Below are positions 1 to 5,255 of a DNA stretch of 5,848 nt, in pieces (position 1 is the stretch's first letter; every line of letters starts with the position of its first letter). The notes under the pieces were generated by a model that saw nothing but the letters and a program-made list of their open reading frames with translations, was not told the DNA's origin and ran no database searches. The DNA is from Armatimonadota bacterium (lineage in GTDB: Bacteria > Sysuimicrobiota > Sysuimicrobiia > Sysuimicrobiales > Humicultoraceae): contig JACQGZ010000108.1 of the NCBI GenBank assembly GCA_016199305.1, positions 1 to 5,848 of the forward strand, in the 5' to 3' direction. A program made the position numbers and the translations under genes.

Positions 1-1
1 C

Positions 2-145
2 GAGGCGGGGCGGCGGGCGGGGTGCCGGACGGTCTTCATCGACTACCGCTACGACGAGCCAAGACCCGAGACGTTCGACTTCGCGACCGACTCCCTTGTG
101 GGTGCGGCGGAGTGGATCTGCGCCGCAGCTCCGGCGGGGGGGTAA
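2..145 (+). CDS. C-terminal fragment of a HAD-superfamily phosphatase, HisB/GmhB (heptose-bisphosphatase) type; 5' end outside the window
   Basis: The frame is open from the window edge to TAA at 143-145 and gives 47 residues. It begins EAGRRAGCRTVFIDYRY and has DSLVGAAEWI near the end. In HisB/GmhB-type HAD phosphatases the fourth motif (GD...DIEAGRRAG) is followed by a strand ending in FID and then by a helix of the 'SL.EAA.WI' kind, and this fragment matches that tail. The family includes D,D-heptose 1,7-bisphosphate phosphatase, which acts in the cytoplasm on precursors of LPS or S-layer heptose, and histidinol-phosphatase. The catalytic DxD motif lies outside the window, so substrate specificity cannot be judged. 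A surface-sugar role would fit the Wzi-type protein downstream, but that is inference. The gene converges on the toxin gene with a 45-base gap in which no strong terminator is visible. Confidence 0.72.
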   Translation, partial: EAGRRAGCRTVFIDYRYDEPRPETFDFATDSLVGAAEWICAAAPAGG

Positions 146-190
146 TTGCGTTCGGTTGCGGTGGTCCGCCCTCTAAGGGAGACTCGGGTG

Positions 191-487
191 TCAGTAGTGG
201 TATCGCGCCTGCAGAAAATCGATTCGGTCTTCGCTCACGCGGTACACGATTCGGTGCTCTTGCGTCAGCCGACGTGACCAGACGCCGGGCGCCAGGTACT
301 TGAGGGGCTCCGGCTTGCCGACCCCGGCGAACGGATCTCTCACAATCGCCCTGATGAGGTCAAGCGCTCGCAGCGCCGTCTTCCGGTCCGTTTCGACCCA
401 ATGGCGGAGATCCTCAATGAACTCGGGGTGGAAAATGGTGTCGCGGGCCCTGCGGCCCCCCGAATCCCGGCGGCTACTTCCGCTCAA
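191..487 (-). CDS. yoeB: YoeB-family ribosome-dependent mRNA interferase toxin
   Basis: The protein has 98 residues and belongs to the Txe/YoeB toxins, which bind the ribosomal A site and cut mRNA. Recognisable blocks are ETDRKT (32-37), RDPFAGVGKPEPLK (50-63), WSRRL (70-74), EHRIVY (77-82) and the terminal RYHY. The residues used for catalysis in E. coli YoeB (Glu46, Arg65, His83, Tyr84) are all present here as Glu60, Arg79, His97 and Tyr98, each shifted by exactly 14. The core is therefore intact and the protein carries a 14-residue N-terminal extension. The only standard start is TTG at 487; no ATG, GTG or TTG occurs in frame before the conserved core. This start lies inside the antitoxin gene, overlapping its end by 14 bases, with no clear Shine-Dalgarno, so translation is probably coupled to the antitoxin. 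An unconventional start nearer the core, such as ATT at residue 18, cannot be excluded. Confidence 0.93.
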   Translation of the reverse strand: MSGSSRRDSGGRRARDTIFHPEFIEDLRHWVETDRKTALRALDLIRAIVRDPFAGVGKPEPLKYLAPGVWSRRLTQEHRIVYRVSEDRIDFLQARYHY

Positions 488-764
488 GCCCCAGCTCGTT
501 CCGCAGGGCTTCGACTGTCCGCGGCTTGCCCGTGCGCGCGATGGCTCGCCCCAGCGCTCTCAGAAGCCGCTCGGCATTTTTCGGCGACCGGAGCAGATGT
601 GCGGTCTCCTGCAGCCCGGCAAGCTCTTCCGCCGCGATGAGCGCCACTTCCGGCTTGCCCCGCCGGGTAATGATCACCGTCTCCCGATCCTCAACGGCGC
701 GACTCATGAGACTGGCTAGGCGAGCTCGTGCATCCGTATATGTGGTCTGAACCGGCATTGGCAT
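474..764 (-). CDS. yefM: YefM/Phd-family antitoxin
   Basis: The protein has 96 residues and is the antitoxin partner of the toxin encoded just downstream. In this family the N-terminal part forms a dimeric DNA-binding fold and the disordered C-terminal part wraps the toxin. YefM hallmarks are visible: TYTDARARLASLM (8-20), AVEDRETVIITRRGKPEVALI (from residue 23; the R-x-GKPEVAL block is typical) and ETAHLLRSPKNAERLL (53-68), the stretch found in YefM proteins with a YoeB partner. ATG at 764 is chosen because AAGGA lies 9 bases upstream of it. GTG at 767 and ATG at 758 are alternatives, and 758 also has an AGGTG 6 bases upstream. The antitoxin comes first in the operon, as is usual, and the four TGTAC boxes upstream suggest autoregulation by the antitoxin-toxin complex. 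Confidence 0.94.
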   Translation of the reverse strand: MPMPVQTTYTDARARLASLMSRAVEDRETVIITRRGKPEVALIAAEELAGLQETAHLLRSPKNAERLLRALGRAIARTGKPRTVEALRNELGLERK

Positions 765-784
765 CACCTGCTATCCTTGGGCGA

Positions 785-830
785 GTTATTGTACGGGTTA
801 TCTGTACTGTACAAAATAACTGTACATAAT
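785..830. promoter_or_regulatory. Probable yefM-yoeB operator/promoter with four TGTAC boxes
   Basis: An AT-rich island in a GC-rich region, directly upstream of the antitoxin gene. TGTAC occurs at 790, 803, 808 and 821, giving centre distances of 13, 5 and 13. Two copies are complete TGTACA hexamers (808-813 and 821-826). GTTATC-TGTAC (797-807) mirrors GTACA-AAATAAC (809-820) around T808 with one extra base. Known YefM-YoeB operators are built on palindromes with a TGTACA core, which supports this as the binding site. Two - strand promoters can be drawn: TTGACG (847-842), a 17-base spacer and TACAGT (824-819); or TTGTAC (814-809), a 15-base spacer and TACAAT (793-788). Both overlap the boxes, so bound repressor would block them. 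Promoter assignment is by eye only. Confidence 0.75.
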
Positions 831-832
831 TC

Positions 833-860
833 GCGCCCTGCCGTCAAGGGCGCCCTGCCG
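833..860. repeat. Short tandem direct repeat, two copies of an 11-mer
   Basis: GCGCCCTGCCG occurs at 833-843 and again at 850-860, separated by six bases (period 17). The 8-base palindrome GGGCGCCC sits at 848-855. The repeat lies between the antitoxin operator and the start of the decayed LolA-like fragment, close to where homology to a functional gene begins. It may be a scar of rearrangement or simply a low-complexity GC-rich motif. Confidence 0.5.
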
Positions 861-868
861 CACCCTGC

Positions 869-984
869 GTCTTGAGGTATGAGTGGGGCGAAGTGCCGGT
901 CGAGCACCGATACGGACTCATGGTGGATTCGTGCTGCCGACGGTGGTTGTCATCCGCGTTCCCCGGTATCTGGCCGAGGCGGTG
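869..984 (+). pseudogene. Remnant of a LolA-like outer-membrane lipoprotein-sorting gene, frameshifted and truncated at both ends
   Basis: Two adjoining reading frames translate to the C-terminal part of the same protein family as the gene at 5252-5848. Frame one (from 872) reads LRYEWGEVPVEHRYG, against LHYEWGDVLAEYRYE in the intact gene. Frame two (about 922-981) reads FVLPTVVVIRVPRYLAEA, against YLLPAVITIRLPRYLAEA. From the shared CGA codon to the shared aromatic codon the remnant is one base shorter than the intact gene (23 against 24), so a single-base deletion near 917-922 explains the frame change. Nucleotide identity over the last 51 bases compared is about 70 percent (36 of 51), so this is an old paralogue and not a fresh duplicate. 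Homology is lost upstream of about 869. Downstream it runs into the permease at about 985-1000 without any stop or start between them. Confidence 0.8.
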
Positions 985-1735
985 TCGAGCGGCATGTGGC
1001 CGGCGCCTGCGGGCCGAGGACGGACCGGTGGTCCTGCTGGGCCGGCGGGCGGCCGAGGGGATGGGCAAGTCGGTCGGCGATTCCATCAGCGTCAACACGC
1101 GGGAGCTGCCCATCGTCGGCATCTACGGGAGCGGCGTCAGCCTGGTGGACGGCGGGGCGATGATGACCCTGGCGGCTGCCCGGGAGTTCTTCGGGCTGCG
1201 GGATCGGGTCTCGCTGGTCAAGGTCAAGGCCGACGATCCCCGGCAGGTGGGTGCGGTGCAGCAGGCGATCGAGGCCCGCTTCCCAGACGTCACGGCCATC
1301 ACCAGTGACGAGTTCGCCCGCGACCGGCTGAACCTGGACGCCGCGGTGCAGGCCGCCTGGGCCGTCTCCGTCATCGCGCTGCTGCTGAGCGTCCTGGCGG
1401 TGGCCAACACCATGGCCATGACGGTGCTGGAGCGGACGCGCGAGATCGGCATTCTCCTGGCGGTGGGGTGGAGCCGCACGCGCATCGTCGGGCTCGTCCT
1501 CGGCGAGTCGGTGATTTTGAGCCTCCTCGGCGGCCTTCTAGACATGGGCCTCGGCACGGGCGCGCTGCGGATCCTCAGCGAGGGGTACAAGACGCTGCCG
1601 TTTCCGGCATCGGTCGCGCCAACGCTGCTGGCCGGGGCGATGGGCTTGGCGCTGGGCGTGGGCGTCGTCGGCGGGTTTCTCCCGGCGTGGCGCGTGGCGA
1701 GGCTGGACCCGGTGCCGACGCTGCGGGCGGTATGA
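872..1735 (+). pseudogene. N-terminally truncated FtsX/MacB-type ABC transporter permease
   Basis: The open frame runs for 287 codons from TTG at 872, but residues 1 to about 42 derive from the LolA-like remnant or junction sequence. True permease sequence begins near GRRLRAEDG (residue 43, about nt 998). What remains is the end of the periplasmic domain (VVLLGRRAAEGMGKSVGD, then VGIYGSGVSLVDGG) and the FtsX core with three membrane helices at about 160-183, 205-232 and 249-272. The family signatures ERTREIGILLAVG (187-199) and PAWRVARLDPVPTLR (271-285) are present. Intact MacB/LolC-type permeases of about 400 residues have a first membrane helix and a longer periplasmic domain; roughly the first 150 residues are missing here and no ribosome site or proper start remains. 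No internal stop or frameshift is seen after the junction, so the loss may be recent. The stop overlaps the next gene's start (ATGA). As an intact gene it would form the inner-membrane part of an ABC exporter or lipid-extraction machine. Confidence 0.85.
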
Positions 1736-3870
1736 GCGCTGTGAAACAGGTCCTCCCGCTCTTGTGCCTCGCCATCATCCTTGCTCTCACTCCGGTTGCC
1801 CGCGCGCAATCCCTCTCCTTCATCCCTCTCGACCACTGGTCCTATCAGGCCTTCGACCGGCTCGCCAGCCTCGGGCTCCTGCCCCTCACCGCGCTCACCT
1901 CGAAACCGATCACCAGGCGCGAGGCCAGGCGCCTTCTTGCGGAGGCGTCCGCGAGAGTGCGCTCCGCCGATCCGACCATCTCCCGGCTGGCCCGGGAAGA
2001 CCTCCGGCGGCTGATTGAGGAATTCTCCATGGATTCGCCTATGGTCGTCACGGCGAGCGGGGCGGTGAGCACCAGGCAGGCGGGTTCATTCGCGCCCACC
2101 CGTTCAATGGGCGGGTCATCAGTCACGCTACGGTTCGCTCCCACAGACGCCTGGGCGCTTTCCGTGCGCGCAGGGGGGGACGGCGAGGTACCGGCCTCTT
2201 CGTGGAGTGAGTTCTACGCCTCCTTTCAGTCCGGGTCGGTGTTCGGGCAAGTCGGCAGAACGGCGCTGTGGTGGAGTCCGAGCCTTCGCAGCAGCCTGTT
2301 GCTGTCGGACAACGCCGGTACGATTCCGCTGCTGCGGATCGTCGCCGACTTTCCTCGAGTCCGTCTGACCAAAGCCATTGCTTCTCTTGAAAGAACTGGA
2401 GGGTCCCCTTCGGGCGACGTGGTGCTCTTTGCCACCCGGCTGGACTGGCTGGCCACACCTCACTTTCGTCTCGGGCTGAGCGAGACTGTTGTCACGACCT
2501 GGGGGGCGCCGCTGACCCTCTATCACCTGATTCACCCCCTGCCGGTCTTTTCCGGGATCGTGGCCTCATACGACCTCCACGATGCACTCGGACAATCACG
2601 AAACATATCGGTGGCAGTAGACTTCGACTGGCTGCTGCGGCCGGGGATGCGGCTTTACGGGAGTGCACTCATCGACGACGCGCCGGAGCGTATCGGCACG
2701 CGAGCGAGGGTCGGCATCCTGATGGGTCTCCACCTTGTGGATCCATTCCGGACGGGCAAAACGAGCCTGCGCCTGGAGTATTCTGCCATCTCCAACGGCA
2801 CGTACAGCTATCCAGGAGGCCTGGAGCACGCCTACCGGGGCCGGAGTTTGGGCCACTGGCTGGGGCCTGATGGCGACGACCTCTACGTGGAGCTGACACA
2901 TCATCTCAATTCGGCTTCGAGCCTTCAATTCTCGTACGCGCATACGCGTCATGGACAGGGTCGGATTGGGCAGGCATCTCCCCCACCCGGGGACTGGTTC
3001 CTCTCGGGCGTCGTGGAGCGCCGCCACACTCTGGGGCTTCAGCTTCATACCATTCATTCGCGCTCGTTAGAAACGCGCTACAGAGCAGCGATCGCTGCGG
3101 TGACGAATCGCGGGAATGTGGCCGGAGCGAATGGGTGGGAGGGAGTGCTGGGGGTGGAGCTGACCTACCGGTGGCCCTCTCCGGCCCCGGGTGCGGTCTC
3201 GGCTGCTGCTGCACCCGCCGCACAGCCGGCGCGCCTGGAACAGCCTATCCCCACCGCCGCGTCTCCCGCCGGCCTGCTGCCGGGAGGTCTGGCGCTGCGA
3301 AGCTGGGCGACGGCCCTGACGTCACGGGGACCGCTCTCCGGCCCTGCCACGGGCACGGTATTCTGGGGCGCGACCTACCGAGCACGTCTCGGCACTCCGA
3401 TCCTTTCCCTGGCCTTCGATGTCGCCGGGCAAGGGGAGCAGGTTTTCTGGTCCGCGGATCTTCACTATCCACTCGCCCAATTCGAACATGGCGCTGTGTC
3501 GGTGTTTGCCGGTGTGGGGGGGCTGACCTACCGCGGGGAGTTGGGTGGAACAACCCGCCTGCTCTCCTTCTGGGGTCCCAGGCTGGGAGCAGCCTTCACC
3601 TACCGTCTGACTGTGAACAACGTGGCGACGCCATTCTATTTCACGGGAGAGATTTCCTCGCCGCCGCTGCGGGCCATCCTGGCGCCGCGGGAGGGGGGAG
3701 GACCCTTCTACCTCTGGACCTACGACCTGGCGGTCGGGTGGCGGGGACGATCGGGGATCAGTCTGCAAGCCGGCTACCGGGGCGCGGCCGCCACGTGGCG
3801 GGTGGCCACGCCGGATCAAACCTCCCTGCGGTGGGACGGCTTCTACCTTGCGTTCTTCTTGAGTCAGTAG
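1732..3870 (+). CDS. Wzi-family capsule-assembly-like outer-membrane beta-barrel with an extra C-terminal domain
   Basis: The protein has 712 residues. ATG 1732 is chosen because a signal peptide starts there (Lys5, hydrophobic 7-21, cleavage after Ala-Arg-Ala25) and because it overlaps the permease stop as ATGA; the frame is open further upstream but without a signal. Residues 30-72 ([19 protein letters not shown], then [14 protein letters not shown]) are the SLH-like segment that begins many Wzi-type proteins. The Wzi signature follows: GRTALWWSP (175-183), LLLSDNAG (189-196), [11 protein letters not shown], and [12 protein letters not shown]...LYGSALIDD (291-316). E. coli Wzi is an outer-membrane lectin-like barrel that anchors capsule at the surface, and this protein probably also sits in the outer membrane. 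A Pro/Ala-rich linker (about 480-516) leads to about 196 further residues rich in alternating hydrophobic and aromatic positions, ending FYLAFFLSQ; these look like a second barrel or beta domain that I do not recognise. The ligand is unknown. Wzi-like proteins without an obvious capsule locus are common, so a capsule role is not certain. Confidence 0.87.
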   Translation: MSAVKQVLPLLCLAIILALTPVARAQSLSFIPLDHWSYQAFDRLASLGLLPLTALTSKPITRREARRLLAEASARVRSADPTISRLAREDLRRLIEEFSMDSPMVVTASGAVSTRQAGSFAPTRSMGGSSVTLRFAPTDAWALSVRAGGDGEVPASSWSEFYASFQSGSVFGQVGRTALWWSPSLRSSLLLSDNAGTIPLLRIVADFPRVRLTKAIASLERTGGSPSGDVVLFATRLDWLATPHFRLGLSETVVTTWGAPLTLYHLIHPLPVFSGIVASYDLHDALGQSRNISVAVDFDWLLRPGMRLYGSALIDDAPERIGTRARVGILMGLHLVDPFRTGKTSLRLEYSAISNGTYSYPGGLEHAYRGRSLGHWLGPDGDDLYVELTHHLNSASSLQFSYAHTRHGQGRIGQASPPPGDWFLSGVVERRHTLGLQLHTIHSRSLETRYRAAIAAVTNRGNVAGANGWEGVLGVELTYRWPSPAPGAVSAAAAPAAQPARLEQPIPTAASPAGLLPGGLALRSWATALTSRGPLSGPATGTVFWGATYRARLGTPILSLAFDVAGQGEQVFWSADLHYPLAQFEHGAVSVFAGVGGLTYRGELGGTTRLLSFWGPRLGAAFTYRLTVNNVATPFYFTGEISSPPLRAILAPREGGGPFYLWTYDLAVGWRGRSGISLQAGYRGAAATWRVATPDQTSLRWDGFYLAFFLSQ

Positions 3871-3898
3871 GGCTGATCCGCTGGCCCACCAGCCGCTG

Positions 3899-4269
3899 AT
3901 CAAATTCGAAGGGGTCAGCAAGGTCTACCGCAGCCAGGAGGTCGTGGCGCTCCGAGACATCGACCTGACGATCGAGGAGGGCGAGTTCCTCGCCGTGGTG
4001 GGGCCGTCCGGGAGCGGCAAGTCCACGCTGCTCCACATCCTCGGCGCCCTCGACCGGCCCACAGCGGGCGACGTGTACGTCCGCGGGGCGTGCCTGCGGA
4101 CGCTGCAAGAGACATCGTGCAATTGCTCGCCGTCCTGAACACAGAGGGTCGCACCGTCGTCGTGGTGACGCACAACCCGCAGGTCGCGGCGGCCGTAGGG
4201 CGCATCGTGGTGCTGCGCGATGGAAGGATCATCGAGAAGGGAGAGCCCAGCATGCTGAGCGTACAATGA
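3899..4269 (+). pseudogene. ABC transporter ATPase (LolD/MacB type) with internal deletion, frameshift and no start codon
   Basis: The N-terminal part (3899-4087) reads KFEGVSKVY...[14 protein letters not shown] and contains an intact Walker [10 protein letters not shown] (4001-4027), followed by [20 protein letters not shown]. At about 4088-4098 the match breaks off and resumes one frame over with [19 protein letters not shown] (4099 onward) and the H-loop region VVVVTHNP (His codon 4171-4173), then IVVLRDGRIIEKG, stopping at TGA 4267-4269. The Q-loop, LSGGQ signature, Walker B and D-loop are absent. The two parts total about 119 codons against about 225-235 for the family, so roughly 100-115 codons are lost. 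The frame is open upstream to TGA 3860-3862, but no ATG, GTG or TTG lies before the GTG at 3944, which is inside the conserved domain. The product cannot be an active ATPase. As an intact gene it would power the permease family whose remnant lies at 998-1735. Confidence 0.92.
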
Positions 4270-4322
4270 GGCGCCCATCGGACCGGTTTCGTGATTGTCA
4301 TGGGTGTGATCGGTGGCTCTCG

Positions 4323-5255
4323 ATGAAGGCGTGGTCCCTCCTCCTGGCGGTTTTCCTGGTTGCGATCCAGACAACCGGTGCCTTTTCCAGTACGCCGCCA
4401 GTGCAGCGGGTAGTCCTCAGAGGCGGGTTCAGTTCGATCTTGGGCGGGTACGCTGTGACCGGCTTGGGCTTTGCACTGCGTCCCGGCGTTCTTCTGATCC
4501 TTGGGACGACATTCACCGAAACGCTGGGTTTGGAGCCACTGCTCGCCTTGCAGAGCACTACAACCCTAGGGTCCGGCTGGAGCGTGAGTCTGACGGCGAG
4601 CCGGGGAGACTTCGGGGGCGACTACAGAGTCGACCGGCTGCCCGAGGTGACGCTGATCTATGGGCGCGCGATTCCCGGTACTCTTCTGCACCTGGGTCTG
4701 GAGGCGGGGGTCGGGCATTTCGCCCTCTCCCCTACCGGTGCGAATGGCGTCCGCGGGACCGTGGCCGCGTCCCTGGGCACCTCTGCGATTCGCCTGAGCC
4801 CGGTGCTGAGCGTAAATCTCAGCACCGGATATCGCCAGTATGTCTACTCCAGCGGAGCACTCCACGCTGCCTGGTGGGGATCCATCCAACTTTCGGCGAC
4901 TCCGCTGCCTGCGTTTTCCGCAACCATCACCTACGCTCGACAGGACGTCACGGGAGCAAGCCCGCTCCTTTTTGACGCGATGAGCAACGGGCATTCCGTG
5001 GCCGGCGCGGCGGCCATCACGCTGGGACCCGCCGTCACCCTGCAACACAGCCAGACCTACGACCTCATTGCCCGGACCATTTCCGCGCGTGTCTACAGTG
5101 CGACCCTCTCGCTGGAGAGTAATCAGACCGCTGGTCTGAACTGGGACGATGTGGCGCGGAAAGTGTCCCTCTCGTACAGCAGGCCCGCTCTCGGGTCTGT
5201 CGTCGTGTCATGGGAGATTCCAACGCAGCGCATTTCCTTCAGCTTCACCCCATGA
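4323..5255 (+). CDS. Secreted, beta-barrel-like outer-membrane protein of unknown family
   Basis: From ATG 4323 the product has 310 residues. It begins MKAWSLLLAVFLVAIQTTGA, a classical signal peptide, with likely cleavage after about residue 20-22. The mature part is rich in Gly, Ser, Thr and alternating hydrophobic residues in short amphipathic strands (GGYAVTGLGFAL, VSLTASRGDFGG, LSVNLSTGYRQYVY, ISARVYSATLSLES) and ends in KVSLSYSRPALGSVVVSW...ISFSF, consistent with a transmembrane beta-barrel with its last strand near the C-terminus. I do not recognise the family; the arrangement loosely recalls LptD-like terminal strands but no signature supports that. An in-frame ATG at 4266 overlaps the ATPase remnant's stop as ATGA and would add 19 charged residues; 4323 is preferred for the better signal peptide and a GGTGG six bases upstream, but 4266 is possible. 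The stop overlaps the LolA-like gene's start, so the two are probably translated together and may work together in carrying material to or through the outer membrane. Confidence 0.8.
   Translation: MKAWSLLLAVFLVAIQTTGAFSSTPPVQRVVLRGGFSSILGGYAVTGLGFALRPGVLLILGTTFTETLGLEPLLALQSTTTLGSGWSVSLTASRGDFGGDYRVDRLPEVTLIYGRAIPGTLLHLGLEAGVGHFALSPTGANGVRGTVAASLGTSAIRLSPVLSVNLSTGYRQYVYSSGALHAAWWGSIQLSATPLPAFSATITYARQDVTGASPLLFDAMSNGHSVAGAAAITLGPAVTLQHSQTYDLIARTISARVYSATLSLESNQTAGLNWDDVARKVSLSYSRPALGSVVVSWEIPTQRISFSFTP
4800..4828 (+). repeat. Perfect 11-bp inverted repeat (hairpin) inside the barrel gene
   Basis: CCGGTGCTGAG at 4800-4810 is the exact reverse complement of CTCAGCACCGG at 4818-4828, with a seven-base loop CGTAAAT. 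The stem is GC-rich and would be stable in mRNA. It lies within the coding sequence and encodes part of PVLSVNLSTG. It is not followed by a T-run, so an intrinsic terminator is unlikely. Confidence 0.7.

Noticed and set aside
146..190. Possible terminator between the converging phosphatase and toxin genes (CCCT-CTA-AGGG)
   Set aside because: The stem is only four base pairs with no T-run on either side.
1468..1731. Upstream extension of the Wzi-type frame to ATG 1468
   Set aside because: It overlaps the conserved FtsX membrane core in another frame, translates to Arg/Gly/Ala-rich sequence typical of shadow frames, and would bury the signal peptide that starts at 1732.
1123..1836. 237-codon open frame on the - strand opposite the permease
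   Set aside because: It lies antisense to well-recognised FtsX sequence and has a low-complexity Arg/Ser/Thr/Pro composition with no motif.
3135..3899. 254-codon open frame on the + strand inside the Wzi-type gene
   Set aside because: It is out of frame with the long gene and its Gly/Arg/Cys-rich translation looks like a shadow of GC-rich codons.
3871..3901. GCTGATC direct repeat with a small GCTGG/CCAGC hairpin between the Wzi-type gene and the ATPase remnant
   Set aside because: The 7-bp repeat and 5-bp stem are within chance expectation for GC-rich sequence and have no T-run, so neither a terminator nor an element end is supported.
3322..3921. 199-codon open frame on the - strand
   Set aside because: It is antisense to the end of the Wzi-type gene and has no recognisable domain or start context.
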